From contig CAYVAS010000034.1 in NCBI GenBank assembly GCA_964449375.1, forward strand, positions 1-26,513: DNA of 26,513 nucleotides. The letters run 5' to 3'. The notes under the pieces are model-generated. The model was not told the origin of the DNA. It ran no database searches and saw only the letters and a program-made list of their open reading frames with translations. The DNA comes from JAFDWI01 sp964449375. Its GTDB lineage: Bacteria > Actinomycetota > Acidimicrobiia > Acidimicrobiales > Iamiaceae. A program made the position numbers and the translations under genes. Below, piece after piece: positions 1 to 7,908 of this stretch; position 1 is the first letter of the stretch, and the number at the start of each line of letters is the position of its first letter.

Positions 1-183
1 CGCCAACCGCGACGGCAACGCCGCCACCCCAGCCCCCTCAGCAACACCCTCCGGCGCCCACAACCCCCGAGCCGTCGCCCCCGGCGCATCCAAACCCTTC
101 AACTCCAAATGCACCACCAACGCGGACCCCGCCTCCACCCGCGGCCCCGTGCGGCGTGGGTAAACCTGCCGGTTTCCGCCCAC
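1..183 (-). CDS. possible 5' part of an unrecognised gene running off the left edge
   Basis: An uninterrupted minus-strand frame reaches the window edge. A GTG at 181-183 is one possible start, and the frame is open further upstream too. It would encode a segment containing ALVVHLELKGLDAPGATARG, which reads like protein but which I do not recognise. Codon use is odd for this window: leucine is almost always TTG and glycine is often GGG, whereas neighbouring genes prefer CTG/CTC and GGC. A plus-strand frame (bases 2-165, ending in TAA) is also open, with high GC at third positions but a low-complexity product. I cannot decide between the two strands or exclude non-coding DNA. If the minus reading is right, the gene diverges from the acyl-CoA synthetase and shares the palindrome at 208-222. 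Confidence 0.25.
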   Translation of the reverse strand, partial: MGGNRQVYPRRTGPRVEAGSALVVHLELKGLDAPGATARGLWAPEGVAEGAGVAALPSRLA

Positions 184-203
184 GACGGCACCCGTGGGAT
201 GTC

Positions 204-222
204 TAAGCTGACGGACCGTCAG
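204..222 (+). promoter_or_regulatory. promoter -10 and 7-1-7 palindromic operator (site 1 of 4)
   Basis: CTGACGGACCGTCAG at 208-222 is a perfect inverted repeat with 7-base arms around one central base. A TANNNT box (TAAGCT, 204-209) overlaps its left end. It lies 32 bases before the start of the acyl-CoA synthetase gene. The same palindrome recurs before three other transcription units in the window, which suggests one common repressor. The regulator's identity is unknown. Confidence 0.7.
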
Positions 223-253
223 ATGTCCGCTGCTCACGGAGGACCCACCACCC

Positions 254-1801
254 ATGCTCGCTGGTCGCAACATCTGGGAACTGGTCACCGAACGGGCGGC
301 GGCGTCGCCGGACGACGTGATGACGATCGACGACGCGGGGGTCGAGATGACCTTCGGCGCCTACCGGGACGCTGCCGAACGGGCGGCCGCGGGCCTGGCC
401 GCCGACCACGACATCGGCGCCGGAGACGTGGTCACCTGGATGCTGCCCACCTGGCACTCCTCGTTGGTGCTGATCGCCGCGTTGTGCCGTCTGGGTGCGG
501 TCCAGAACCCGATCATCCCCATCTACCGCGACCGTGAGGTGGGGTTCATCACCGCCCAGGCCGGCACGAAACTGCTCATCGTGCCCGGCAAATGGCGGGG
601 CTTCGACTACGTGGCGATGGGCGAACGTGTCCGGGACGCGAACGGTTCGGACATGGCGATCCTGACCGCGGCGCCCGACCTGCCCCAGGGCGACCCATCG
701 GCATTGCCCGCGGCGCCCGAACCGCCGGCGACCCGCGACGACGAGCCGGTCACCTGGCTCATGTACACCTCGGGCACCACCTCGGACCCGAAAGGTGCCC
801 AGCACTCTGACGGCGACATCATCGTCACCGCCCGGGGCATGTGCGACTGTCTCGGTTGCGTGGAGGGCGACCGAAACCTCATGGCATTCCCCGTGACCCA
901 CATCGCCGGGGCGATCTGGTTGTGTTCGTCGCTGCTGTATCCACTGTCGAACGTGATCACCGAGGGCTTCGATCCCACCGCCACGCCGCAGCTCGCGTCG
1001 AGGACCGGGGTGACCATGGCCGGATCGGCCACGTTCTTCCACATGGCGTATCTGGCGGCGCAGCGAGAGCACGGCAGCGAGAAGCTGTTCCCGAATCTGC
1101 GGAACTGCCCCGGTGGTGGTGCCCCGAAGCCACCCCAGTTGCACTACGACATCAAGGCCGAACTGGGCGGGCAGGGGATCATCTCGGGCTGGGGGCTCAC
1201 CGAGGCACCGATCCTGACCATGAGCCACGTCCAGGATCCCGACGACAAGCTCGCCCACACCGAGGGCCGGCCCATGCCCGGCGTGCAGCTCCGGGCGGTG
1301 TCGCCCGCGACGGGTGCGGTGGTGAGCGCCGGCGAAGAGGGCGAGCTGCAGGCCAAGGCTCCCCAGCTCATGCGCGGGTACCTCGACGAGTCGTTGAACG
1401 CGGACGGGTTCGCGGGCGGCTGGTTCCGCACCGGCGACCTGGGCGTCATCGACGAGCAGGGCTACGTGCGCATCACTGGGCGCCTCAAGGACGTGATCAT
1501 CCGCAAGGGCGAGAACGTGTCGGCCAAGGAGGTCGAGGACCTGCTGTACGAACACGACCGGGTGCGCGACGTGGCGGTGATCGGAGTGCCCGACGAGGAG
1601 CGCGGTGAGATGGTCGTGGCCGTGCTGGCCCTCGAGGCCGACGCCGCGCCGCTGGAAATGGGCGAGATGCAGGAGTTCCTGCGCGGAAAGGGCCTGCGGA
1701 ACCAGGCGCTGCCCGAACGCCTCGAACACGTCGACGAACTTCCCCGCAATGCCTCGGGCAAGATCGTCAAGAACGAACTCCGCGACCGTTTCTCGGACTG
1801 A
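254..1801 (+). CDS. acyl-CoA synthetase (AMP-forming, FadD-like)
   Basis: This 515-residue enzyme belongs to the class I adenylate-forming family. It activates a carboxylic acid with ATP to an acyl-adenylate and then to the CoA thioester in the cytoplasm. The signature motifs are present in order: the phosphate loop YTSGTTSDPKG at residues 171-181, GWGLTE at 312-317, RTGD at 392-395, the hinge and C-domain stretch GRLKDVIIRKGENV at 409-422, and PRNASGKI with the catalytic lysine at 503. The ATG follows a GGAGGA Shine-Dalgarno at 238-243. The gene stands alone behind the 17-bp-type palindrome shared with other acyl-CoA genes here, so it probably feeds the same lipid or steroid route. The substrate cannot be read from the sequence; a cyclic or short-chain acid is as plausible as a fatty acid. 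Family assignment is firm. Confidence 0.93.
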   Translation: MLAGRNIWELVTERAAASPDDVMTIDDAGVEMTFGAYRDAAERAAAGLAADHDIGAGDVVTWMLPTWHSSLVLIAALCRLGAVQNPIIPIYRDREVGFITAQAGTKLLIVPGKWRGFDYVAMGERVRDANGSDMAILTAAPDLPQGDPSALPAAPEPPATRDDEPVTWLMYTSGTTSDPKGAQHSDGDIIVTARGMCDCLGCVEGDRNLMAFPVTHIAGAIWLCSSLLYPLSNVITEGFDPTATPQLASRTGVTMAGSATFFHMAYLAAQREHGSEKLFPNLRNCPGGGAPKPPQLHYDIKAELGGQGIISGWGLTEAPILTMSHVQDPDDKLAHTEGRPMPGVQLRAVSPATGAVVSAGEEGELQAKAPQLMRGYLDESLNADGFAGGWFRTGDLGVIDEQGYVRITGRLKDVIIRKGENVSAKEVEDLLYEHDRVRDVAVIGVPDEERGEMVVAVLALEADAAPLEMGEMQEFLRGKGLRNQALPERLEHVDELPRNASGKIVKNELRDRFSD

Positions 1802-1903
1802 CCCGACGCTCGATTCCGAGCCTGCGTGGCGGCGGCGCGCAACGGTGGCTCGGCGTTCGACGGGTGGCCAGCGGTGTTTCCGGTAGCAGTGCGGCCGGTT
1901 TGG

Positions 1904-2281
1904 TCAGGCCTCGAGGATCGGCACGTCGTAGTCCGCGATGTCCCGGTCGCGGGTGACGATCGTGCACCCTTCCACGATCGCCTGCGCAAGGAGCATCCGG
2001 TCGAATGGGTCCCGGTGCAGGTCGGGGAGTGCACCGACAGCCTCGGCGTGGTCGGCCATCACGGGTAACGGTGTGAACCCGGTTGTGGCGCTCGCTTCGG
2101 CGAGCGACCCGGCGAAGTGGAGCTTGCCGAGTGACCGCTTGATCGTGGCCTCCCAGATGCTCGCCGCGCTGGTGAATACCCGGTGAGTCGGATCGGCGAT
2201 CGCCGCGGCGGCGACGTCGGCGATCGGATCATCGTTCAACCACCACAGCAACACGTGCGTGTCGAGCAGCAGGCTGGTCAC
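1904..2281 (-). CDS. vapC: PIN-domain toxin (VapC-like ribonuclease)
   Basis: This 125-residue PIN-domain protein is the toxin of a type II toxin-antitoxin pair. VapC toxins are Mg2+-dependent endoribonucleases. The acidic residues of the active site are visible: Asp7 in LLLDTHVLLWWL, Glu44 in SIWEATIK, Asp91/Asp94 in HRDPFDRML, and Asp112 in IVTRDRD. The N-terminus and the DPFDRML motif are of the subfamily usually paired with Phd/YefM antitoxins, which matches the upstream gene. The start is a GTG at 2279-2281 that overlaps the antitoxin stop codon as GTGA, so translation is probably coupled. Length is normal for the family and no key residue is missing. Confidence 0.93.
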   Translation of the reverse strand: MTSLLLDTHVLLWWLNDDPIADVAAAAIADPTHRVFTSAASIWEATIKRSLGKLHFAGSLAEASATTGFTPLPVMADHAEAVGALPDLHRDPFDRMLLAQAIVEGCTIVTRDRDIADYDVPILEA

Positions 2282-2526
2282 GATCGATCCGCGGCCACGT
2301 CACCCTCGAACGCATCGACGAGCCAGTCCGGCGTGGTGCCGAAATCGTCGGCGATACGGATGCGGCCTGCGAGCAGACCGGGGCGGCGCGGTTCGGTGGC
2401 GGTCGTGAACGGGACAAGGCGGGCCACCGGGCGACCCGCTCGCGCAATCACGATCTCTCGCCCGGCTGCCACTTCGTCGACCAGCCGCGACAGGTGGGTC
2501 TTGGCTTCGTGCATGTTGATCTGCAT
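2278..2526 (-). CDS. vapB: Phd/YefM-type antitoxin of the VapC toxin
   Basis: This 82-residue protein begins MQINMHEAKTHLSRLVDEVAAGREIVIARAGRPVARLVP, the standard Phd/YefM DNA-binding fold: HEAKTHLS, then the GREIVI-ARAGRPVA segment. Such antitoxins bind their operator through the N-terminal domain and wrap the toxin with a disordered C-terminal tail, here roughly residues 45-82. The gene ends in a 4-base overlap with the toxin start. The ATG at 2524-2526 is chosen because it follows a near-palindrome with an embedded -10 box. Met5 is an alternative start, but it would cut the first beta strand. Confidence 0.92.
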   Translation of the reverse strand: MQINMHEAKTHLSRLVDEVAAGREIVIARAGRPVARLVPFTTATEPRRPGLLAGRIRIADDFGTTPDWLVDAFEGDVAADRS

Positions 2527-2530
2527 CCAA

Positions 2531-2550
2531 CTTAGTCTAGCTGGACTAGG
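2531..2550 (-). promoter_or_regulatory. autoregulatory operator/promoter of the vapBC module
   Basis: CTTAGTCTAGCTGGACTAGG is a 20-base near-palindrome (16 of 20 positions symmetric) that ends 4 bases before the antitoxin ATG. On the minus strand it contains TAGACT (2533-2538), a good -10 box 6 bases before the ATG, so the transcript is probably leaderless. Antitoxin binding here would cover the promoter. This is the usual autoregulation of Phd-type modules; the site itself is inferred. Confidence 0.6.
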
Positions 2551-2607
2551 CAGATCGACGTGGCAACGCGACTTCCTGCACGGGCTCGGACCGACCTGAC
2601 GCCGGCG

Positions 2608-2919
2608 TCAGCAGCCGGTCGCTGCCTGGAGGGTCCGGCACACGGTCGCCATCCGGGGTGGTGGGAGCAGCGTGACCCGGCGCCGGAACGCGTCCCGTGG
2701 GATCGTGTGGATGTTGTCGAAGTTGACGACGCTCTCGGTGGGGACGCCGTCGGCCGGGGTCAGCACCAGTTCCGAGGCGAGCCCGCGTCGGGTGCGGGTG
2801 AGTGCGGCGACGACGACCGCACCGATCCGGTCCGCGACCGGGTCACGGGTCAACACGAGCACGGGACGGTCGCCGCCGGGGGTTTCGGCGAACCAGATCT
2901 CACCGCGGCGTATCGGCAC
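2608..2919 (-). CDS. mazF: MazF/PemK-family mRNA interferase toxin
   Basis: This 103-residue protein starts VPIRRGEIWFAETPGGDRPVLVLTRDPVADRIGAVVVAALTRTRR. It matches the MazF fold: the N-terminal RRGEIW strand, the GxDRPVLVL segment, and the later VNFDNIHTIPRDAF. MazF toxins cleave single-stranded mRNA at short sequences. The same frame is open further upstream to 3081, but that extension is low-complexity and antisense-like. The GTG at 2917-2919 is preferred because it puts the RRGEIW motif at the N-terminus and overlaps the antitoxin 3' end by 20 bases. It forms a module with the upstream ribbon-helix-helix gene. Confidence 0.88.
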   Translation of the reverse strand: MPIRRGEIWFAETPGGDRPVLVLTRDPVADRIGAVVVAALTRTRRGLASELVLTPADGVPTESVVNFDNIHTIPRDAFRRRVTLLPPPRMATVCRTLQAATGC

Positions 2920-3175
2920 CGGGCGCCTCGGTCGCTTCGAGCCAGTCGGACCAGTCTTCGTCGGGGCCCCACTCGGCGATCTCGGCGAGGGCGCGCTCGC
3001 GGTCGTCGAGCGGTCGGTCCTTCCAGCGCTGCACGTCCTGCTCGGCGGCGAGGCGGTCGAGTTGACGGCGCAGGGCTTCACGCAGCAGTTCGGACCGGTC
3101 GATGCCGAGGGTTTCGGCCCACTGTCGCACGAGCGCCGCGTCCTCGTCGTCGACCCGGAAGCTCAACATCGTCAT
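2900..3175 (-). CDS. ribbon-helix-helix antitoxin of the MazF-like toxin
   Basis: This 91-residue protein begins MTMLSFRVDDEDAALVRQWAETLGIDRSELLREALRRQLDRL, a ribbon-helix-helix DNA-binding domain (strand LSFRVDD, then two helices with RSELLREAL). The acidic tail, rich in Trp, Glu and Asp, is typical of a toxin-neutralising segment. It overlaps the MazF-like gene by 20 bases and is the natural antitoxin. The ATG at 3175 is chosen; the next Met, two codons on, is possible. A 7-base inverted repeat spans the start region and may be its own operator. Confidence 0.85.
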   Translation of the reverse strand: MTMLSFRVDDEDAALVRQWAETLGIDRSELLREALRRQLDRLAAEQDVQRWKDRPLDDRERALAEIAEWGPDEDWSDWLEATEAPGADTPR

Positions 3176-3199
3176 ACACGTACGATACCGATTATGACG
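3170..3199 (-). promoter_or_regulatory. candidate operator of the mazEF-like module
   Basis: CGTCATA (3170-3176) and TATGACG (3193-3199) are perfect inverted 7-base arms separated by 16 bases. The left arm overlaps the antitoxin start codon. The position suggests autoregulation by the ribbon-helix-helix antitoxin. The assignment rests only on symmetry and position. Confidence 0.4.
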
Positions 3200-3257
3200 C
3201 GCTCACGCGGGTCGACCTCGACCCGCACCGGTGTCGAATAGGGGTCCGGGCGATCGG

Positions 3258-3284
3258 CCCGGGAGCGGGGAAACCGCCCCCGGG
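3258..3284 (-). terminator. possible hairpin terminator downstream of the DUF4242 gene
   Basis: CCCGGG (3258-3263) pairs with CCCGGG (3279-3284) and GCGG (3265-3268) pairs with CCGC (3274-3277). There is one mismatch between the two stems and a GGAAA loop. No U-tract follows on the minus strand. It lies about 100 bases beyond the stop of the DUF4242 gene, so it could end that transcript. The rest of 3200-3382 shows no gene. Confidence 0.35.
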
Positions 3285-3382
3285 TCGATCCCGGTCCTGC
3301 CGGCTCGAACACGAACCGTGCTGCCGGCCGCGAGCGCGCCGGGCGCGGTGACCGTTGGGTGGTGTCGGGCGATGATCGCGTC

Positions 3383-3661
3383 TCAGGCGCCCTCGCCGGT
3401 CACCGGGTCGATGATGGCCCGCACCTGGGTGACACCGTCACAGGGAAACCCGCCGCGTCGCGCGTGTTCGCGGATCAGCTCGGCGTCCTTGGCGTTGTAC
3501 ACGCACACCAGGTGGTCGTTCTCGACGTAGCTCTGGACCCACTGGATGTCGGGGCCCATCTCGTGCAGCACGGCATTGGAGGCAGCGGCCAGACCGGCGA
3601 GCGCGGACTCGTCCATTTCGTGCACACCGGGGACCGTTCGGTCGATCAGGTACTTGGGCAT
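3383..3661 (-). CDS. DUF4242 family small protein
   Basis: This 92-residue protein reads MPKYLIDRTVPGVHEMDESALAGLAAASNAVLHEMGPDIQWVQSYV and ends with IREHARRGGFPCDGVTQVRAIIDP. It matches the DUF4242 family, ferredoxin-like dimeric proteins that include the nickel-binding Streptomyces protein SCO4226. The cellular role of the family is not settled, and metal binding here is only suggested by homology; His, Cys and Glu residues are present. The ATG at 3659-3661 has a GAGGAG Shine-Dalgarno just upstream. The gene is monocistronic, with a perfect 17-bp palindrome in front of it. Confidence 0.85.
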   Translation of the reverse strand: MPKYLIDRTVPGVHEMDESALAGLAAASNAVLHEMGPDIQWVQSYVENDHLVCVYNAKDAELIREHARRGGFPCDGVTQVRAIIDPVTGEGA

Positions 3662-3684
3662 GATGGGAACTCCTCGTGAACATG

Positions 3685-3701
3685 GCCGTGACCGTCACGG
3701 C
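3685..3701 (-). promoter_or_regulatory. perfect 8-1-8 palindrome upstream of the DUF4242 gene
   Basis: GCCGTGACCGTCACGGC is a perfect inverted repeat centred on 3693. It lies 23 bases before the DUF4242 start and just upstream of its Shine-Dalgarno. Its TGAC-GTCA core resembles that of the four-copy palindrome, but the arm spacing differs (one central base instead of three), so a different regulator is likely. Confidence 0.5.
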
Positions 3702-3789
3702 TCCTTCGTCGAAACCCATGGTGCGGTCTCACACGGGGTGCCGACATGAGGTATTCACCCCACTGGTCGGACGGTAGGGGCGGAATCCC

Positions 3790-3873
3790 GATCGGGTCAG
3801 GCCGATCGGGTCAGGCCGATCGGGTCAGGGCTACGGGGTCGGCCCGACCGGGTCAGGCCTACCGGGTCGACCC
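3790..3873. repeat. six-unit 14-bp tandem repeat
   Basis: Units at 3790, 3804, 3818, 3832, 3846 and 3860 follow the pattern GATCGGGTCAGGCC. The first two are identical, the third differs near its end, and the last three are degenerate. The array straddles the stop codon of the HD-GYP/LuxR gene (TAG, complement of 3831-3833). Its right half therefore encodes the C-terminal tail (RPGRPGRPDPVGPTP) and its left half is untranslated. The 14-base unit is not a multiple of three, so changes in copy number would shift the reading frame of the tail. Confidence 0.8.
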
Positions 3874-5432
3874 GGGCGGACCAGACCGTGTTCCATCGCG
3901 AAGAGCGTCGCCGTGGCCCGGGAGTTGACATCGGCCTTGGTGTAGATGTGCTCGATGTGGTTGCCGACGGTCTTGGGTCGGATCCCGAGTGCCTGGGCGA
4001 TCTGGCGGTTCGACCGCCCACGGGCCATCAGATCGAGCACCTCGAGCTCCCGCGGGGTGAGCCCGGCCGTTCCGCCGACGGTCCGACGGGCAGCGTGACC
4101 GGCCGCGACGAGCACCGCCTCGACCACGTCCCGGTCCAGACGATCGGCGTCTGCCTCACGTCGCAGGACCGTGGCGGTTTCGCCGGCGGTGTGGGCCGGT
4201 CGGTATGGCTGCTCGGAGCTGATCGCCTCGTAGCAGTCGGCGGCGGCGAGGATCCGCGCGGGTATGGGGACGCCGTGACCGGCGAGGCCGCGGTGGTAGC
4301 CGGTGCCGTCGAGACGTTCGTGTGCCATGGCGGCCACCGCCCCGAGGGGACGCAGGCCAGGGAACGGCGCGAACATCCGTTCGCCCAGGTAGGCGTGCAT
4401 CCTCGCCTGTTCGGATTCGTCGGCGGACAGCGGACCGGGCTTGTCCCAGATGCTGTTGGAGACGCCGACCCGGCCGAGATCGTGCACCAGCCCCGCCCGC
4501 TGGGTCAGCACCACGTCGGACCCGGGGAGACCCATCTGAACGGCCGCACGTCGGGCGAGGTCCGCGACCGCACGCGAATGACCGGAGAACCACGGTGACT
4601 TCAGGTCGACGTAGTCGGCGATCGTGGCGAGCGCACCGTCCAGCTCGGTATCGGTGAGTCGAACCTCGGACCCACCGGCGATGACCGCGTCGAACGGATC
4701 GTCGGGGAGTTCGGCGAACAACTCGGTTGCGTGTGTGCAGAATGCGTCGACGTACACCGGCACGAGTTGTCCGCCACGCCGCGACCGAACCGCGTCGATC
4801 GCGTGGTCGACACCACCGCGTCGATGGTGGACCTCCGCGATGTCCGCGAGGTGCCACAGTCCGACGACCGCCGGAAGGTCGCTGCCACCGCAGCCTCGTG
4901 GCACCCCCTTCGCGTCCCAGCGGGCGAACGTGAAGGTGATCAGATCGCACACGTTCCGGTCGATGCCGAGCCGCCGTGCGATCGCCGCGGTGACCAGGCA
5001 GTGCTCGTGCAGCGAACGGTGCAACGCGCCCGGCCCCTGGGCCATGGCAGCTCCCACGGTCGCCACACGTCCGGGCAGGGGACGGTGCCGGCCGCCGTGC
5101 CCGAGCAGGTAGCCGAGGAAGGGGAGCGGTCGGAGGTCGAGGTCGTAGTAGGTCGACCGGTAGGCGATGTCGTCACCGAAGGTCGCGGCGACGTCACGCG
5201 ACGAGGCGACACACCCGACCCAGCCGAGCAGGGCGACCAGGTGCAGCATGGCCCGGTCGTCGTCGGCCAGCCCGGTCCGTTCGCCGAGAGCGCCGGCGAG
5301 CAGACACGACCGCATGAGGTGACCCGTCGACTGGCCGATTCCCAGATCCGATGCCATCGACAGCGCCGCGACGATCTCGATGAGGCGAACGTCGGACCGG
5401 TTGTCGGCCCGGTGTGCGACGTCACGCACCAT
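3831..5432 (-). CDS. HD-GYP phosphodiesterase-like regulator with C-terminal LuxR HTH
   Basis: This is a protein of about 533 residues. The C-terminal half contains an HD-GYP-type metal-dependent phosphohydrolase domain, with HSRAVADLARR, the HD pair at 317-318 (AGLVHDLGRVGV) and HERLDGTGYHRGL at about 371-383. It is followed by a LuxR-type helix-turn-helix (LTPRELEVLDLMARGRSNRQ onward, about 458-514). The N-terminal half looks like a degenerate copy of the same HD fold (HEHCLVTAAIARRLG and RWDAKGVPRG near 142-180). HD-GYP domains hydrolyse cyclic di-GMP in many bacteria; here GYP reads GYH, so activity is uncertain. The HTH implies direct DNA binding. The frame is open upstream to 5885, but that part runs antisense to the SDR gene. 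The ATG at 5430-5432 is chosen because protein-like sequence begins there and TACCCT (complement of 5441-5446) could be a leaderless -10. The C-terminal tail comes from the tandem repeat. Confidence 0.82.
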   Translation of the reverse strand: MVRDVAHRADNRSDVRLIEIVAALSMASDLGIGQSTGHLMRSCLLAGALGERTGLADDDRAMLHLVALLGWVGCVASSRDVAATFGDDIAYRSTYYDLDLRPLPFLGYLLGHGGRHRPLPGRVATVGAAMAQGPGALHRSLHEHCLVTAAIARRLGIDRNVCDLITFTFARWDAKGVPRGCGGSDLPAVVGLWHLADIAEVHHRRGGVDHAIDAVRSRRGGQLVPVYVDAFCTHATELFAELPDDPFDAVIAGGSEVRLTDTELDGALATIADYVDLKSPWFSGHSRAVADLARRAAVQMGLPGSDVVLTQRAGLVHDLGRVGVSNSIWDKPGPLSADESEQARMHAYLGERMFAPFPGLRPLGAVAAMAHERLDGTGYHRGLAGHGVPIPARILAAADCYEAISSEQPYRPAHTAGETATVLRREADADRLDRDVVEAVLVAAGHAARRTVGGTAGLTPRELEVLDLMARGRSNRQIAQALGIRPKTVGNHIEHIYTKADVNSRATATLFAMEHGLVRPGRPGRPDPVGPTP

Positions 5433-5590
5433 GTCGGCCGAGGGTAGTGGTTGCGGTGGGTCGGATGCCGATGAAGCTGCCCCGGTGACCGGTGCGGGAC
5501 GAGATGGTGCGGCGCCGAAGTGGGAACGTCGCGAGCGTCGCCGAGGACGGACCGGAACCCCCTGGTGCGGTACCGGGCCCTGGGACCCTC

Positions 5591-5612
5591 TAGCATCTGA
5601 CGACCCGTCAGA
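5591..5612 (+). promoter_or_regulatory. -10 box fused to palindromic operator (site 2 of 4)
   Basis: TCTGACGACCCGTCAGA (5596-5612) is a perfect 7-3-7 inverted repeat. The TANNNT box TAGCAT (5591-5596) shares its last T with the first base of the palindrome, so a bound repressor would cover the transcription start. It lies 70 bases before the SDR gene. The right-edge copy has the same geometry. Confidence 0.75.
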
Positions 5613-5682
5613 ACTGGGGCGGCCGAAGGACGCCACGGGCACGACGCCGAGAGAACTCCCGGTCAGGAAAGGTGCAGCGCAC

Positions 5683-6591
5683 ATGGGCATGTTGGACGGC
5701 AAGGTCGCGATCGTCACCGGAGCGGGCCACGGCATCGGCCGTGGCCACGCACTCGAACTCGCCAGGCACGGCGCCAAGGTCGTGGTCAACGACCTCGGCA
5801 CGACCGTCACCGGTGAAGGGTCGGGCAAGGACGCCGACCTCACCGTCGACCTGATCACCCAGCGTGGCGGTGAGGCCGTGGGCAACTACGGCAATGTCGC
5901 CGACTACGACGACGCTCATTTGATGATCGCCCAGGCCGTCGACACCTGGGGCCGGCTCGACATCCTCGTCAACAACGCCGGCATCGTGCGCGACTCGGCC
6001 ATCTGGAACATGGACGAAGCCGACTTCGACTCGGTCATCGCCGTACACCTCAAGGGCACCTGGGCACCCTCCAAGCACGCCGCGATCCACTGGCGCGGCC
6101 GTGCCAAGGCCGGCGAGACCTTCACCGGACGCATCATCAACACCACCTCGGGCGCCGGCCTGGTCGGCAACTTCGGCCAATCCAACTACGCCACCGCCAA
6201 GGCCGGGATCGCCGGGCTCACCCAGACCCTCAGCCTCGAGCTGTACAAGATGGGCGTCACCGTCAACTGCGTCGGCCCGGCTGCCGCGACCCGCATCACC
6301 GGCACGATGCCCGGCGCGCCGGCCGTCATCGAAGCGAACGACGTCCCCGAGGACGAGTTCAACCCGATGGATCCGGCCACGTCGTCGCCGCTGGTCGCCT
6401 GGCTGGCGTCGGACGAATCCCAGCTCGTCACCGGCCAGGTCATCCGGGCGGTCGGCGACCGGATCGTGTGGATGACCGGATGGACCGACGGCCCCTCCAT
6501 CACCACCACCGAACGCTGGGACGCCACGCGGCTCGGCCAGCAGCTCGCCACCGACGTGTTCGGCGTACGTGCCCCCGGCCTGCGGTACTGA
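5683..6591 (+). CDS. SDR, (3R)-hydroxyacyl-CoA dehydrogenase type (MFE-2-like)
   Basis: This 302-residue short-chain dehydrogenase/reductase probably oxidises a 3-hydroxyacyl-CoA with NAD+ in a beta-oxidation cycle. The Rossmann motif TGAGHGIG is at 12-19, NNAG at 97-100, the catalytic Ser156, and Tyr169-x3-Lys173 (YATAK). Two features fit the dehydrogenase unit of peroxisomal multifunctional enzyme type 2 and mycobacterial Rv3548c-like proteins, which sit in steroid-ring gene clusters: the VVNDLGTTVTGEGSG loop after the second strand and GNFGQSNYATAK. The ATG at 5683 has AGGAAAGG upstream; the frame is open further left but without protein-like sequence. It forms an operon with the acyl-CoA dehydrogenase 9 bases downstream and lies behind the shared palindrome. 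The exact substrate is inferred. Confidence 0.9.
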   Translation: MGMLDGKVAIVTGAGHGIGRGHALELARHGAKVVVNDLGTTVTGEGSGKDADLTVDLITQRGGEAVGNYGNVADYDDAHLMIAQAVDTWGRLDILVNNAGIVRDSAIWNMDEADFDSVIAVHLKGTWAPSKHAAIHWRGRAKAGETFTGRIINTTSGAGLVGNFGQSNYATAKAGIAGLTQTLSLELYKMGVTVNCVGPAAATRITGTMPGAPAVIEANDVPEDEFNPMDPATSSPLVAWLASDESQLVTGQVIRAVGDRIVWMTGWTDGPSITTTERWDATRLGQQLATDVFGVRAPGLRY

Positions 6592-6600
6592 CCCGACCCG

Positions 6601-7800
<1,200 letters not shown>

Positions 7801-7817
7801 CCACCCCACCCCGCTCG

Positions 7818-7864
7818 AACTTCGGGAGGTTCCACGCGGTATTCCGGCGTAACCTCCCGAAGTT
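7818..7864 (+). terminator. strong hairpin after the SDR-acyl-CoA dehydrogenase operon
   Basis: AACTTCGGGAGGTT (7818-7831) and AACCTCCCGAAGTT (7851-7864) form a perfect 14-bp stem with a 19-base loop, 17 bases after the stop codon. There is no T-tract, so it may act as a non-canonical actinobacterial terminator. It could also be a mobile intergenic repeat. Confidence 0.6.
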
Positions 7865-7908
7865 GGGGTCGGGGGCAAGGGAAATGCTCGACTCGAACGG
7901 AGAAGCCC

